From positions 1,860,001 through 1,924,000 of the forward strand of contig BCKC01000005.1 of assembly GCA_001600455.1 (NCBI GenBank): a DNA stretch of 64,000 nucleotides, in the 5' to 3' direction. Both the position numbers and the translations under genes were made by a program. The stretch comes from Endocalyx cinctus (lineage: Eukaryota > Ascomycota > Sordariomycetes > Amphisphaeriales > Apiosporaceae). Under the pieces are notes generated by a model that ran no database searches, was not told where the DNA came from, and saw only the letters and a list, made by a program, of their open reading frames with translations. This document shows positions 11,168 through 22,435 of the stretch, one piece after another. Every line of letters starts with the position of its first letter. Position 1 is the first letter of the stretch.

Positions 11168-11179
11168 GCCCCCGGGGGC
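11168..11179. promoter_or_regulatory. Palindromic CreA-type site upstream of GH62
   Basis: A perfect 12-bp palindrome, GCCCCCGGGGGC, about 360 bp upstream of the GH62 start. It contains the CreA consensus SYGGRG (as CCGGGG) on both strands. Paired CreA sites mediate carbon catabolite repression of many plant-cell-wall hydrolases, so repression on glucose is a reasonable inference. No clear XlnR site (GGCTAA) was found nearby. Confidence 0.4.
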
Positions 11180-11394
11180 TCGTGAAAACAGTCACCGTGG
11201 AAAAATGGGTCGTTCCGGTGGGCAAATCCGTGTCAGGCGGAAAGGTTGGGTCCGTTAGACTCGCCAGGGATTTTTCCGAATTCTCATTTCCGTCAGTCCT
11301 CTTTTAAAAGGGGTAACATGGAAATCGTACCAGGTTACGTTTGCATTAGTGGCACGAGATAAATTCGGCATCACGTACTTCTCATATGATTAAT

Positions 11395-11399
11395 CCAAT
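11395..11399 (+). promoter_or_regulatory. CCAAT box upstream of GH62
   Basis: CCAAT about 145 bp upstream of the ATG, a usual distance for the Hap/NF-Y complex in fungal promoters. The pentamer is common, so this is only suggestive. Confidence 0.25.
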
Positions 11400-11540
11400 A
11401 CATAAAGTAGATGGTCCCCTAACGTTCGCTGTTGATTACTGCATTCTCTTGTCTTCGGTTCCTCATCCCTTTTCACTGTTCATCTGTTCAATCCCCAAGG
11501 TAGAAGGAAAAGAGAGAAGAGAAGAAGAAAAAACGCCGCA

Positions 11541-12839
11541 ATGAGGTTCACATACACACAGCTCACCGCGCTGCTGGCGTCGGCGGCAACGGTCAGCGCT
11601 CAGTGCGCGCTTCCGTCGTCGTACCAGTGGTCGTCGACCGATGCCCTGGCCACGCCGAAGTCGGGCTGGGTCGCGCTCAAGGACTTCACCTACGCGCCAT
11701 ACAACGGCCAGCACCTCGTGTACGCGACGACGCACGACTCCGGGTCGACCTGGGGCTCGATGAACTTCGGCGTCTTCTCCGACTGGTCGTCGATGAGCTC
11801 GGCCGCGCAGAACACCGCCTCGGCGTCGACGGTAGCGCCGACGCTGTTCTACTTCGAGCCCAAGGACGTCTGGGTGCTGGCCTACCAGTGGGGTCCCACG
11901 TCCTTCTCGTACAAGACCTCGAGCGACCCGACCAACGTGGACGGCTGGTCCTCGGCCCAGACGCTCTTCACCGGGTCCATCTCCGGATCCAGCACGGGCC
12001 CGATCGACCAGACGCTCATCGGCGACGACGAGAACATGTACCTGTTCTTCGCGGGCGACAACGGCAGCATCTACCGGGCGAGCATGTCGATCGACAGCTT
12101 CCCCGGCAGCTTCGGGTCGACCTCGACCGTCGTCATGAGCGACAGCTCCAACAACCTGTTCGAGGCCGTCCAGGTGTACACGCTCTCGGGCCTGAACCAG
12201 TACCTCATGATCGTCGAGGCGATCGGGTCCAACGGCCGGTACTTCCGCTCCTTCACGGCGACGAGCCTCGACGGGTCCTGGACCGCCCAGGCGACCTCCG
12301 AGTCGAGCCCCTTCGCCGGCAAGGCCAACAGCGGCGCCACCTGGACCAACGACATCAGCCACGGCGACCTGATCCGCACGAGCGCCGACCAGACCATGAC
12401 GGTCGACACCTGCAACCTGCAGCTGCTGTACCAGGGTCGCGACCCCAGCAGCGACGCCAGCGATTACGGCCTCCTGCCCTACCGCCCGGGCGTCCTCACC
12501 TTGACCAACCCCGGCAGCAGCACGGGCACTACTACAACTGTAAGACCAACCACCACCGCGGGAACCCAAACCTCCACCGCTACCTCCCCCACCGGCTCCG
12601 CCGCCGCCCAGTACGCCCAGTGCGGCGGATCGGGTTGGACGGGCCCTACCACTTGCCAGGCATGTTAATATTTATTTTTTAAAACCTTGTTTTGCTGACT
12701 TGTTGAAAAAAAATTTGAAAAATAATTATAGTCGAAGAAGAGAAATGAGAAAAGGAGAATAAACGAACATTACTAAACGAGCGATTAGAGCCCCTACACG
12801 TGCACCTACAGTAACGAATGGTACTCGCAATGCCTGTGA
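11541..12839 (+). CDS. Secreted GH62 alpha-L-arabinofuranosidase with C-terminal CBM1
   Basis: Removes arabinofuranosyl side groups from arabinoxylan, outside the cell. Residues 1-20 are a signal peptide, likely cut after VSA. The GH62 catalytic domain runs from about 21 to 325 ([76 protein letters not shown]); candidate catalytic acids are the D of KDF, the D of PIDQ and the E of FEAVQ. A Thr/Ser linker (about 330-355) leads to a CBM1. Exon 1 is 11541-12659. Reading straight on gives a stop after TCQAC and half a CBM1. Splicing 12660-12788 (a GC-AG intron) to exon 2 at 12789-12839 gives a complete CBM1 ending [16 protein letters not shown], 389 aa in total. Very GC-rich coding DNA in an AT-rich setting. 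Confidence 0.92.
12660..12788 (+). other. Probable GC-AG intron in the GH62-CBM1 gene
   Basis: The donor CAG|GCATGT fits the strong donor typical of GC-AG introns, and the acceptor is ATTAG|AGC with a TACTAAAC branch-like sequence just upstream. Both ends are phase 0. The only nearby GT (one base into the next codon) would need a phase-1 acceptor, and neither AG at 12787-12790 provides one. The intron is 129 bp with in-frame stops. Confidence 0.8.
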
Positions 12840-15067
12840 TCGAAACCGATACGAGGTGGAAAGGAGCGGCAGTAGTGGCGATGGAAGCGAATGCCTAGTC
12901 GAAAAGGGAAAAGAAAAAAAAAAACATAACGGGCGATATCTTACTTCTGGTACATAGTTATTATATTCAGAAAATATATACATACACAAATGATCTACAG
13001 CTGATAGCTGGGAAGAGCCTTGTTCGAGAATGATGTAGTACGAAAGGAAACACATATGCATACCTTCTCTAGTTTCATCCGCGCGAAGCCAGGCCTCGTC
13101 GCTGTACAGACCCAACCCATTTTAGATGACCCATTGCTTTGGTGTCCAGTGGACATCATGAGTTCTTCTGTGGCCCGCCACAAAGGTTGTAATTCATATA
13201 GAGTGTGCTGATGATCGCCCTTATCTTTATTGAGAAAGCTATGCCAACCTAGAAAGGTTCTTGGCGGAGATATCCTACAACAATGGAAGTGTTACGTGCC
13301 ATGGAATAGAGCAACCCGAAGAGGAAGACGATAAGGATGAACATATTTGCCCTAGTGAGGGGGTGCAAATATTATCTTTTCAGGGCGAGCACAGAAAATG
13401 TCGGATGGGAAAGGAGAAGAGCACAAAGCTCGAGGATATGAAATACTTTTTTCTCCCAGGCCTAATGGGATCGATCATATAACCCGTCGCTCCACGACGC
13501 ATGAAGTAAACGGAACCCGAAGATGTGAAAATGTGACTTCAGACATCACTTGTTGAACAGATGCCGTACCAAGTTTCTCGGCGACGGTCAAGTCTGGACT
13601 CTGCACGAAGCACGGCAGCTACGGTTTCGTTATCCTGAGAGAAACACGATCGGTTTAATATCTAGCAGTGTTCACGATACGATACGACAATAGCCTAGGC
13701 ATTATTTCTATGAGCACTAGGTCATCACGATCACGAAATTAGAAACATTTGATTTCATTTTCAATTTACGCGTAACCCGTGGAATCGTCAGGCTACTATT
13801 ATGTCTTGCTCTTATCGGAGTCTTGCACTACGGATAATAATATCAAAACACATCCCGGAACGGAGACTACCTACTGATTAGGCCATCATAGGTATAAATA
13901 AGTATAAATAAGTATGAAACTACTTACATTTATTCAACAATGCCAACTCGGGTAAATATGAAACGCATAGCGAAGCTCGTCTTCTCGGGACACACATGGC
14001 TTCCGACGATATCCGTGGGCGATATAAAGCCTCGGGAAGCCCGGAAGCACTCTTAGACTCTGCCTGCTAACATCGCATCGGAGTGAGATATCTAGTGGAG
14101 TTCTACCGTTAACGTAAATATTCTAGGCAGACATTTTATCAAAGTCGAAGCCTTTAGAGGCGATGATAGGTGGTCATAATGCTCTACTCTATATTATATC
14201 GACCCCCGGGTAACGCTCGAGGCTGGGGACGAGGTAGGCGTAAAGGGGGGGTCTAGTGGTGAAGACTTGAACAAGAAAAGGGGGGTGAAACGGCTCCGTT
14301 AAGGTTCAACTCAATAATATGAGCGGATTTCGGTAATTTATCAAAGACGCGACGTGCCTGATGGCGAGAGTTACGTAGTTAAGGGGTAAAGTCCTCAATT
14401 TGACACAATGTACGCGATCGCTGGAGATTTGGTTCCTATTTGCCACCTTATCTACAAGTTTAGTTTCGTCTACTTCGGTCTAGTCGGTACGATACCGGAG
14501 TTTAAGGAACAAATTTATTTCTGTACGTAATTATTCCCTAGTCGAAGCAGTTAAATAGTTCTGTCTTCTTAAATTCCAATCATCCGGTTTACTTTATCAC
14601 GAAGAACATTTCATTATACTGAAGCGAGAAACCGGCCCTTAACCGATCAATCCGTAAAAGGAGGCACCGGATTTATTTCGTTAAGTGGCCCGACACCTCC
14701 TATTTTTCCGGGTCCACGACAGCGCCGAAAGAAAGCCCGTCTTCTTCTAAAGCAGCGCATAAGCGCCTGGTGGGTTATATTCCACCCAACTAATATTAAG
14801 AAATCTGACGTGGCAAGTTTGACCTCAGTTTCGAAAAGGGTTGTAGTGTACTTAATTAAATTGGATCGACGTAAATCTAAAAATGTCCACCTCGTGGTTC
14901 GGAGAGACTATACTAGATCTCGGTACGCCACTCGCTTAATATAGGTGAAATCAAATATAGACCGGACAGTGTGTACTTATCATCTGCCGTATGGGTTAGG
15001 TTGACGGACAAGAGAGGCGGACTTGAGCCGGACTTGAGCCGGACTCTCGTAGCGGCCTCTTACTATT

Positions 15068-16730
15068 TGGACCCTGAATTTGAAAAGAGCTCTCCTTAGT
15101 ATATATGACTATCATAATAGTCCTTACGCTAACCAGGTTCCCTAGATAGAGTATTCTCGGATAGTGTTCACGAATAGAGCTTGTTTTCCTGGTATGGCAG
15201 GTAGCCCGGTATAAAGACATATAAACTATAATGAAAGTAATTTTCTAGAAAACACAGCAGTAGTAACATATGTTAATCCAGTCGGTCATTCCGAAAATAA
15301 CGATAATAGGTAGTAATAATAATAATAATAATCGAAAGGTCACGTGTACCGTCGCATCATATCTACACCATTCCTCACATATCAACCCCCCTTATTATGA
15401 GCTCGGTAGGGTTACCAGAGCAGCAGCAACGACTCGAGGGTTCTCAATACGACCACGAAAGCGGGAGTGACGAGACATCATGAATATGTACGATCACGAA
15501 AACGAGAAAAAGAAAAAAGCACATAAGTATCGAGACACAAGCTAAAGCGGCTAAGATCTGACAATAGACCACTAGGAAGCAAGAGGCGTATGCGGACGCG
15601 TGAAATAGACTATACCAAGAGCCAACATGCACATCACGACGCGAGAATCCCTAATATTGTGATAGGGAAAATGTGGAAAAAGAAACTAAGTTTACGCAAG
15701 ATTGGGAAAGAATGCACATGCATGGAGGGTCTTGTATGTAGTATAGTAATAGTGTGATTGTACGCTGGAACGATAGACCCTTGAGAGGAGGACTAGGCTC
15801 TTTAGACAGATGATCTTCTTACACCTGGGTGAGTTCTTCGTGATGCGCCACACTAATCAAAACGTCAAGGCCGGGGGACGGAACGACCCAAAGGATTGAG
15901 ACGGCGCTGGACCCTGAATTTGCTCTTCATTATACATATGTAGTGCATACATATAGTACTAGTCTTGTGACCAGTCCTATTCGTTTCATTTCTCATCACA
16001 TTATTCTTACTGCCGAGTCCAAGCGACGGATTGGCTATGTCCATATGGATACGCCGCTTGCTTTTGTGACTCGTGACTCAACTCCGACCGAGCAGAAACG
16101 GGCTTACGTCTAAGATCATAAAAATAAAAATAAATAAATAAATAAATACGACATGGTCATTACATTAGTGGGGTTTGCCATGCGGAAAAGCAAATAAATC
16201 TAGATATTTCTACGTAATGAATCGGAAGAGGGACGACTGTTTACTTATGGTGAGGGCGAACATTTCTTAATACTTGCCTCAAACGGCAATCCTTTCTTTT
16301 TTTGGGAGGTTGGTATTGGTCACAGGAATAGCATGCCAAAAGTAAAGTACGTATTTTCAATTTCCGATCCGTGGCGTTATTCACACTTAGCTTGCATTGG
16401 CACCGAGAAAAAAAAGGAGCCATGACACGTGGGGTTTTACGTTTACGTTGCTTCCATGTCTCGCCTTATTAAATAAAGTAAAGCCTTCTTTTCTATAGAG
16501 CAAAGAGAGCCGAATTACCCGTTAGGAATTACGTTTTTTGTTTATCCGTTCCTCTTTTATTCTATTTGAATTTTTTATTTTACTGATTTGTGTGTGTTGT
16601 GTGTGATATACCCCTTGTTTTTGCTACTACAATGTTTTAAACATGGGAAATTTAGTCTAGCCACCTGGCCTTTTATATCCCTTCCCCTACCTTTCCGCTA
16701 ATAATTACTATTAGAATTTGGACCCTGAAT
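15068..16730 (+). repeat. Three dispersed copies of a 12-mer
   Basis: TGGACCCTGAAT occurs at 15068-15079, 15908-15919 and 16719-16730 in the same orientation, about 0.8 kb apart. The first two share the extension TTG. A weaker relative lies near 2044. This may be the relic of a dispersed repeat. Confidence 0.55.
16117..16147 (+). repeat. AAAAT/AAAT microsatellite
   Basis: A short run of ATAAA then AATA units. A similar short run occurs near 41938-41956. Confidence 0.7.
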
Positions 16731-19700
16731 AATGAATAACCTTTAAGAATTATCTCTTCTGGTAGTTGTAATGACGATCAGGGTTGTGGGCGAAAAGAAG
16801 AAGAAAAGCCGTGAATAATCCCTAGTTTTAAGATGCCAATGCGGTACTGTTTGGACTCCTCTTAAGCTAGCGGTGAGCAGGTTTACGAGAATTATACCGA
16901 GGTAGGAAGGTTAGATAGAAATGGATAAATAAATACGGAGTAAATAAATTCAAGTTTAGTTCAACCCGTTATGCGATTTCATCTTAAGTGAAAATGAATA
17001 ACACTTCTCAAACATACGGAGTAGATCATATGTTCTCTTCCTGCTCCATAAATATATGGGGATAATCACTTTTCCAAGATTCTTGTCTAAATTGACATCA
17101 GATTTCCTAGAGTCCTTCAGCCTCAATCTCAACGTTTTGTGCAGCTCTTTTCCTATTAAGATAAATACGTACGTATATATAGTATTGTAATCCCAGAACT
17201 ACGGCGCGATTTCCACTACACTACCGTCTACCCCGACTAGTCTAATTTACATAGTAAGTTGGTCTCTGTCAAGATTGAATTACTATATACAAAGTACACT
17301 ATAATTTCAATACTCCGTACAATAATAATAATATTCTTCCAAGAGTGGAGGACTCTATAATACAAACCACACTACAATAGAATCGCGATTATAAAAGCTT
17401 AGCAATATAAAACACATGTACCTATGCGGCGGTAATATCGGTCAGCAGGGGTCGCATACATGCGTTTCCAAACTCCTGGAAATTCCTGGTAACGTGGGAA
17501 GTATTATGTAAACAATATCCCTAGTAATTGGAGCCAAGAATCCAATCCATCGTGGCGTAATTGAATCAACATTCATATTCCTAGCTCAGAACTCCGGTAC
17601 CGGATATATTTCCTTTTTTTTTTTTTTTATTACATAGTAGTGAGGGATACCTCGAGTACCGACAGGGAATACATTTCGCTTCTTCGGCCGCAGCAGGGGA
17701 CAACCCGATATCTGATTTTTGTCCTACAATTCTATATAGTATATCCTATTTGACGCGCGCAAGTCGGCGCGACCCACCAAGGAGTCCCCCTCGAATTCTG
17801 GGTTTTTGTGAGCTAGGCAGTTCTAATGAAAGAACCGGAGAGACGGAGAACTAATCATTTCTTTTGACGTCATGTAATTCAATATTTTAATAAGAAGCCA
17901 GTTACTTCTTCGGTGTCACATTTCTCTACGTGGGATGTCGGTCGGACTGGCCCAATTAAACCAAACCTCGAAGATGGAATAAGGACACCGTCCGCGACCG
18001 AGACACCAAGGGACAAAAAAAAAAAGAAATCACTTTACCGTAAGGTGGGGTGTTGGCTTCTGGTTTAGGGGATATTAGTATTAGTGTAGTGACGGTACAA
18101 CTAAAGTGGAGAGAAGCTATATCACACAATATAAAATAATTACATCACGATCTAAAATTGTTGGTATAGCCATTGTCAATATCTATCCAATCTTTGGACA
18201 GTTTCCTTGGCCGAGAAAGAGGGTGGTCGAGATCAATTGAGATAATCGCGGGGCCCCTTACCGAAGGGGGGGTATTTACGAAGAAAGCAAGTATCGCCAA
18301 GTGAACATTTCCTTGTTGTCGATGACGAAAGCAAGGAGACAAAGATCCGTGGGCGTGGAAATTCAGAAGCCAGGAACCAGTCGATCGTGATCTAATTACG
18401 TTGTCGATCCCCTGTACGTACTGTATACTTTTTTTTTTCTTTTCTGGTCAGTGTTTCTTAGTACATAACGTAATTGGTACGTTGATGTTGCGGCCCTTTT
18501 TTTTTTTTTTTTGTCGCTTAAGAATTAGTAGCCTGCTTTGTATTCTGTTTTGTGAAAGCTGAAGCCTCAATCAAAACGAGGCTTTGATTTTTTTTTTTCT
18601 TCCCGTCGACCGAGCATTTTACAGCCCGGCATAGCTGAGGCGGTTCGACCTTGTTCCGTACATGTGTAAATGACCATGTGTACGCAGGTATGTTGTTTCG
18701 GACCGCGGAGAATGTCCCGTTTCTTACAAAGATGTTTTGCCTTTCCTGGAAGCGCTTGTGGCTTGGCACGTGTTACAATTGTTGCTTCTGTGACGATCAA
18801 TGTCGGCAGCGTCCAGTCGTTGGTGTTTTCCCAGCCTGAGAAGATGTGTTAGGATCATGTTCCGTTTAATGATCACACCGTAATCGTGACTTTTTTTTTT
18901 TGTGGCTTAACGGCAATCCCGCCCCATCCCTCCCAATTCCCAACTCATTCGCTTTCTTTCGGGACTTTCGAAGCGACGCGATGCGATGCTTACTTTTTTA
19001 TTTTATTCTTATTTTTTATTATTCACGTGTAACTGTAGTTGATAATCTTTTTGCGATCCGAAAGTCCAGTTTCGCTACCGTATTGTCTATTACATCATAT
19101 GATCTTTGTTGGACCAGGACAAATCAGTTGCATAAATCGAGCTGAGTCAGGTAATATACAGCGAAACCCTCCCTTTATACCGACCAATGAAAGAATGTTG
19201 GACCATTCATATTGTAACCATTTCTCACCGTCTTTTTATTACCACGCTTTTCACACCCATACTTTCAGCTTGCATAAAACTTGTCCCGAGCTGTCAGCGC
19301 CACGCTGATTGGGTTTGATTGATGCTACTGCGCTACGAGTCATCTTTCTTGGCATCGCGGACCAAAAGCCTAGACGAGCCAACAGACGGTTTCTTCCCAA
19401 GTAGATCGCATTTTGAGTCATACGTATTTTATCTCATGGCTGCTTATCCTGTACATCTAACAGTCTCCAATAGGCATTTCGTGTTGGATTGAGTAACCAG
19501 TCTTCACATGACTTGCAGCACAACCCTTGATGAGGACCTCCGTACGAAAGTCTTAAAGGAGTTGCAGTGTAAGCCGGAAGATGTCCCGGACTTATCATCC
19601 CTTGCTCGTTTGTCATCTCATCACCAATTTATCCAATTCTTGTGGAATTTTGGACAAAAGAGGGACGGACGTATCGTGACTATGTATGTACGTATGTATG

Positions 19701-22435
19701 TACTCTAGCCAAGCCATGTTTAACAAACTAAAAAGGCGAATACCTATGGATACTACATACTTACAGTAGGTAGTTCATTCTTTAATTATTATTATTGTTC
19801 TTATGGAGATACTAACTAAATAGAACTACACTAGAATAAGTATACATCATGCTTTGCATTTGCATATGTGAATCAAAGATGCATTCATCCAAGTGAGTCT
19901 GGTACTGTAGCATGAGCATGGTCTTCTAAAATAAATAAAGCTAACTAGTCTAGGCAGTCCGACATTTAGACCCTTTTCGGCCCCGTCGTTGATCCTTTTC
20001 TAGAAATTTAAAAAGAATCCATGCGCTCGCATGCATTGTAGCATTCCATCATCCCAGCATCCCAACGGTTCTTTAGTGACATAAACTCCATTATTGATGC
20101 ATATTGCACACAGACCAAGTAAGTAGCGTACAACCCAAAGAAAAAGACCCCTTGTATGCGGGCAGGGTGATGGATGTTCCCCCAAAAATTTATCCACGCG
20201 TTAGGTTGCCTCGCCGATGAACCCCGTCTTGTGTACTTGGCCGACTGACTGTAGGCCGGAGACAAATTCTTGGTCTTAATCCCGCGATACACTTGCCGTC
20301 GAATGTAACGTGGGAATTACTGCATATCTGCTTATGGTTTTTTTTTTTTTAGTTTTGTTGTTCGAGGTTTACACCATACTATTAAAGTATCTGACATCTT
20401 GCGCCTTTTCTCCAATGTGCAGATGGTTAAAATAGGTGGCTACAAGATCGGTGATCATATAAACCGACATGAGACAAAGACGATCTCGTTGGTCGTCTCC
20501 AAGGTTGCATACGCGCTAATATCGCAAGTCTGACCCCCAGCTTCCTTCCCACCCACCCTTGGTCGTAGATATATTTTCCCCAAAGATACATAGGTAATAA
20601 ATATGGGGGGACGAAGCTTATCGTTACACTTACTATTCTTCAATGTACGTGTAAATGTGTACAAGAGACCGTCGATACTATGTACAGTCTTATTCCGGGG
20701 TTTGATTCAGAAGAGTTGTCTCCGTGCCCGTGGTATTACCAACTCTTTTTTTTTTTTTACTTTATCCTATATAGTTTTTTGAGGGGATCATCAACATATT
20801 CGGCTTTTATTAAAGAGTCTCTCCAATGCAAGTGGTCAATAAAATTAATGACAAGTAATTAGCGTAGGCGAGCGAGATTGGCGTATACATTATTACTGAT
20901 GTAATGGACTAGGGCATGTAGGTCGCCGTTATTACCATACTTACTATGTATGATAAAAGAGGCCGGGATGATAATATCCACTGTCTAGAACTTCCACCTG
21001 CTAGGCAGTTTGTGTACTACTTCGATGTTTGCTATGTACGTATGGTATCCATCTCAAACTAGATACTATTAGTTGTATTATTATTACTTTACAAACGGAA
21101 ACGATTTATCCAATTCTATTTATCAATGGATGTTCCATTGAATTTCATCTCATTATACTATATCGGGGGTATAACCCGCCTCAACTACGAAGTACTTAGT
21201 ACATATTACATATAACTTTGAGAAAACTATTCTGAATTGTTGAGTTGTTACGTCGATTAATAAAGACCTTCATGATATTTCCGACTTGCACACGAGACAT
21301 ATTACCACAGTCATACATAGCGGGAAAGTCAAAAGTGCAAGTGGCAACCATAAGGTGGATTTAAAGTTCGTCTGAAAGTCGACTAGAAGGCGAGACGAAG
21401 CAATACGCAAACGCCTCCAAAGTTTGCCTCTTCCAAGGTGTCTTCCGAGGTGCTCGCAAACGACTCATAACCTTTGAAGCCTTTTAGGACCACCGGCCCT
21501 CTATCTCTGTTCTCGAACATATCTAGATTGCCTATTGGCTGCTCAAGATCTACATCATACATACATATATGTATACATACACCCACCCACCAAGCCATCT
21601 TTATCGAGAGTTTAAATCCTTAACAAGGCAGGAAGTAATATCTCTTCCCTATCAACACTTATACATACAGCTTGATGCCAGTCTCGTATATCCTGTTTTT
21701 AGATCTACCACTTTTCCTGACTAGCGAACAAACACCTTCGCATACACATACGGCATATCCTAGGTGAATAATATTAAAAGATACTCAAATGAACTTGGCA
21801 AGTTGAGTTGGGTCGAATACAGCCTTAAAGGAATATTAGCCTTGCCTTTAAAATCACCGAAAGGACGAGCTCGAGACGACGACTTGCGTTATTACTACCG
21901 ACGATAGGTTTACAGCCTATCCTTGTCATCAACTGGCGCTACATAACTGCGCATCTCCGAAACACGTACTTGTAGCCTACGACAGGACCGGTATTACTCT
22001 ACTAATATACCCCCATACGAACTATAATAATATTATAGAGACGGCTTAACCAACCTTACCTTTGTTGTTCATAACTCTATTTTACAGAACTGACTTGTCA
22101 GTCATATTAAGCCGTCTTTATTATTACTATTGTTATTATTATATCTATTCGTGGTCTACTTGTTCCTACCCTTCTCTTTCCCGCCATCATTTTGCTTTGA
22201 AACAACATAATACTCTTCTATTTTCTTTTATATCGGTTACTTTCCGTATTCCTAATCCCTCGCCTCCGACTTTTGATAAGTTTCTTATCAAGGGCTTACA
22301 TTTCGATCACTCCATCTGGATACGTACTTTAGAAAGAAAAGAAAAAACCTATTACAACTTTCATAAGGGTACTCCAAAAAGAAGAAAAAAAACCACCGAA
22401 AGGAACGGGGGATCCGACACAGTGATTCGCCAATC

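Larger units (their letters stand above)
8732..11540. other. Intergenic region upstream of the GH62 gene
   Basis: About 2.8 kb without a supported gene. It includes the Rcf2 promoter at its left end, a short telomere-like sequence at 9917-9931, and the GH62 promoter at its right end. A 111-codon minus-strand frame at 10024-10359 has no family features. Confidence 0.5.
12840..22435. other. 9.6-kb gene-free AT-rich stretch
   Basis: I see no supportable gene on either strand: frames are short, lack family motifs and start in AT-rich DNA. It contains three copies of a 12-mer TGGACCCTGAAT (15068, 15908, 16719), TACGGAGTA motifs (16934, 17025, 17311), AATA/AAT simple repeats near 15310 and 16120-16146, a GAGCCGGACTT tandem near 15023-15045, and T runs near 17610, 18425, 18495 and 20338. 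No transposase or reverse-transcriptase remnant was recognised by eye. Confidence 0.6.

Noticed and set aside
11463..12682. Long frames on both strands over the GH62 gene
   Set aside because: Shadows produced by GC-rich third positions; no recognisable domains.
13001..13500. Short frames downstream of GH62 as a possible second gene
   Set aside because: Frames overlap on both strands, are short and lack motifs.
19508..19708. 66-codon frame with a helical-looking N-terminal part
   Set aside because: Somewhat protein-like but overlapped by a minus-strand frame, no neighbours and no family; not supportable.
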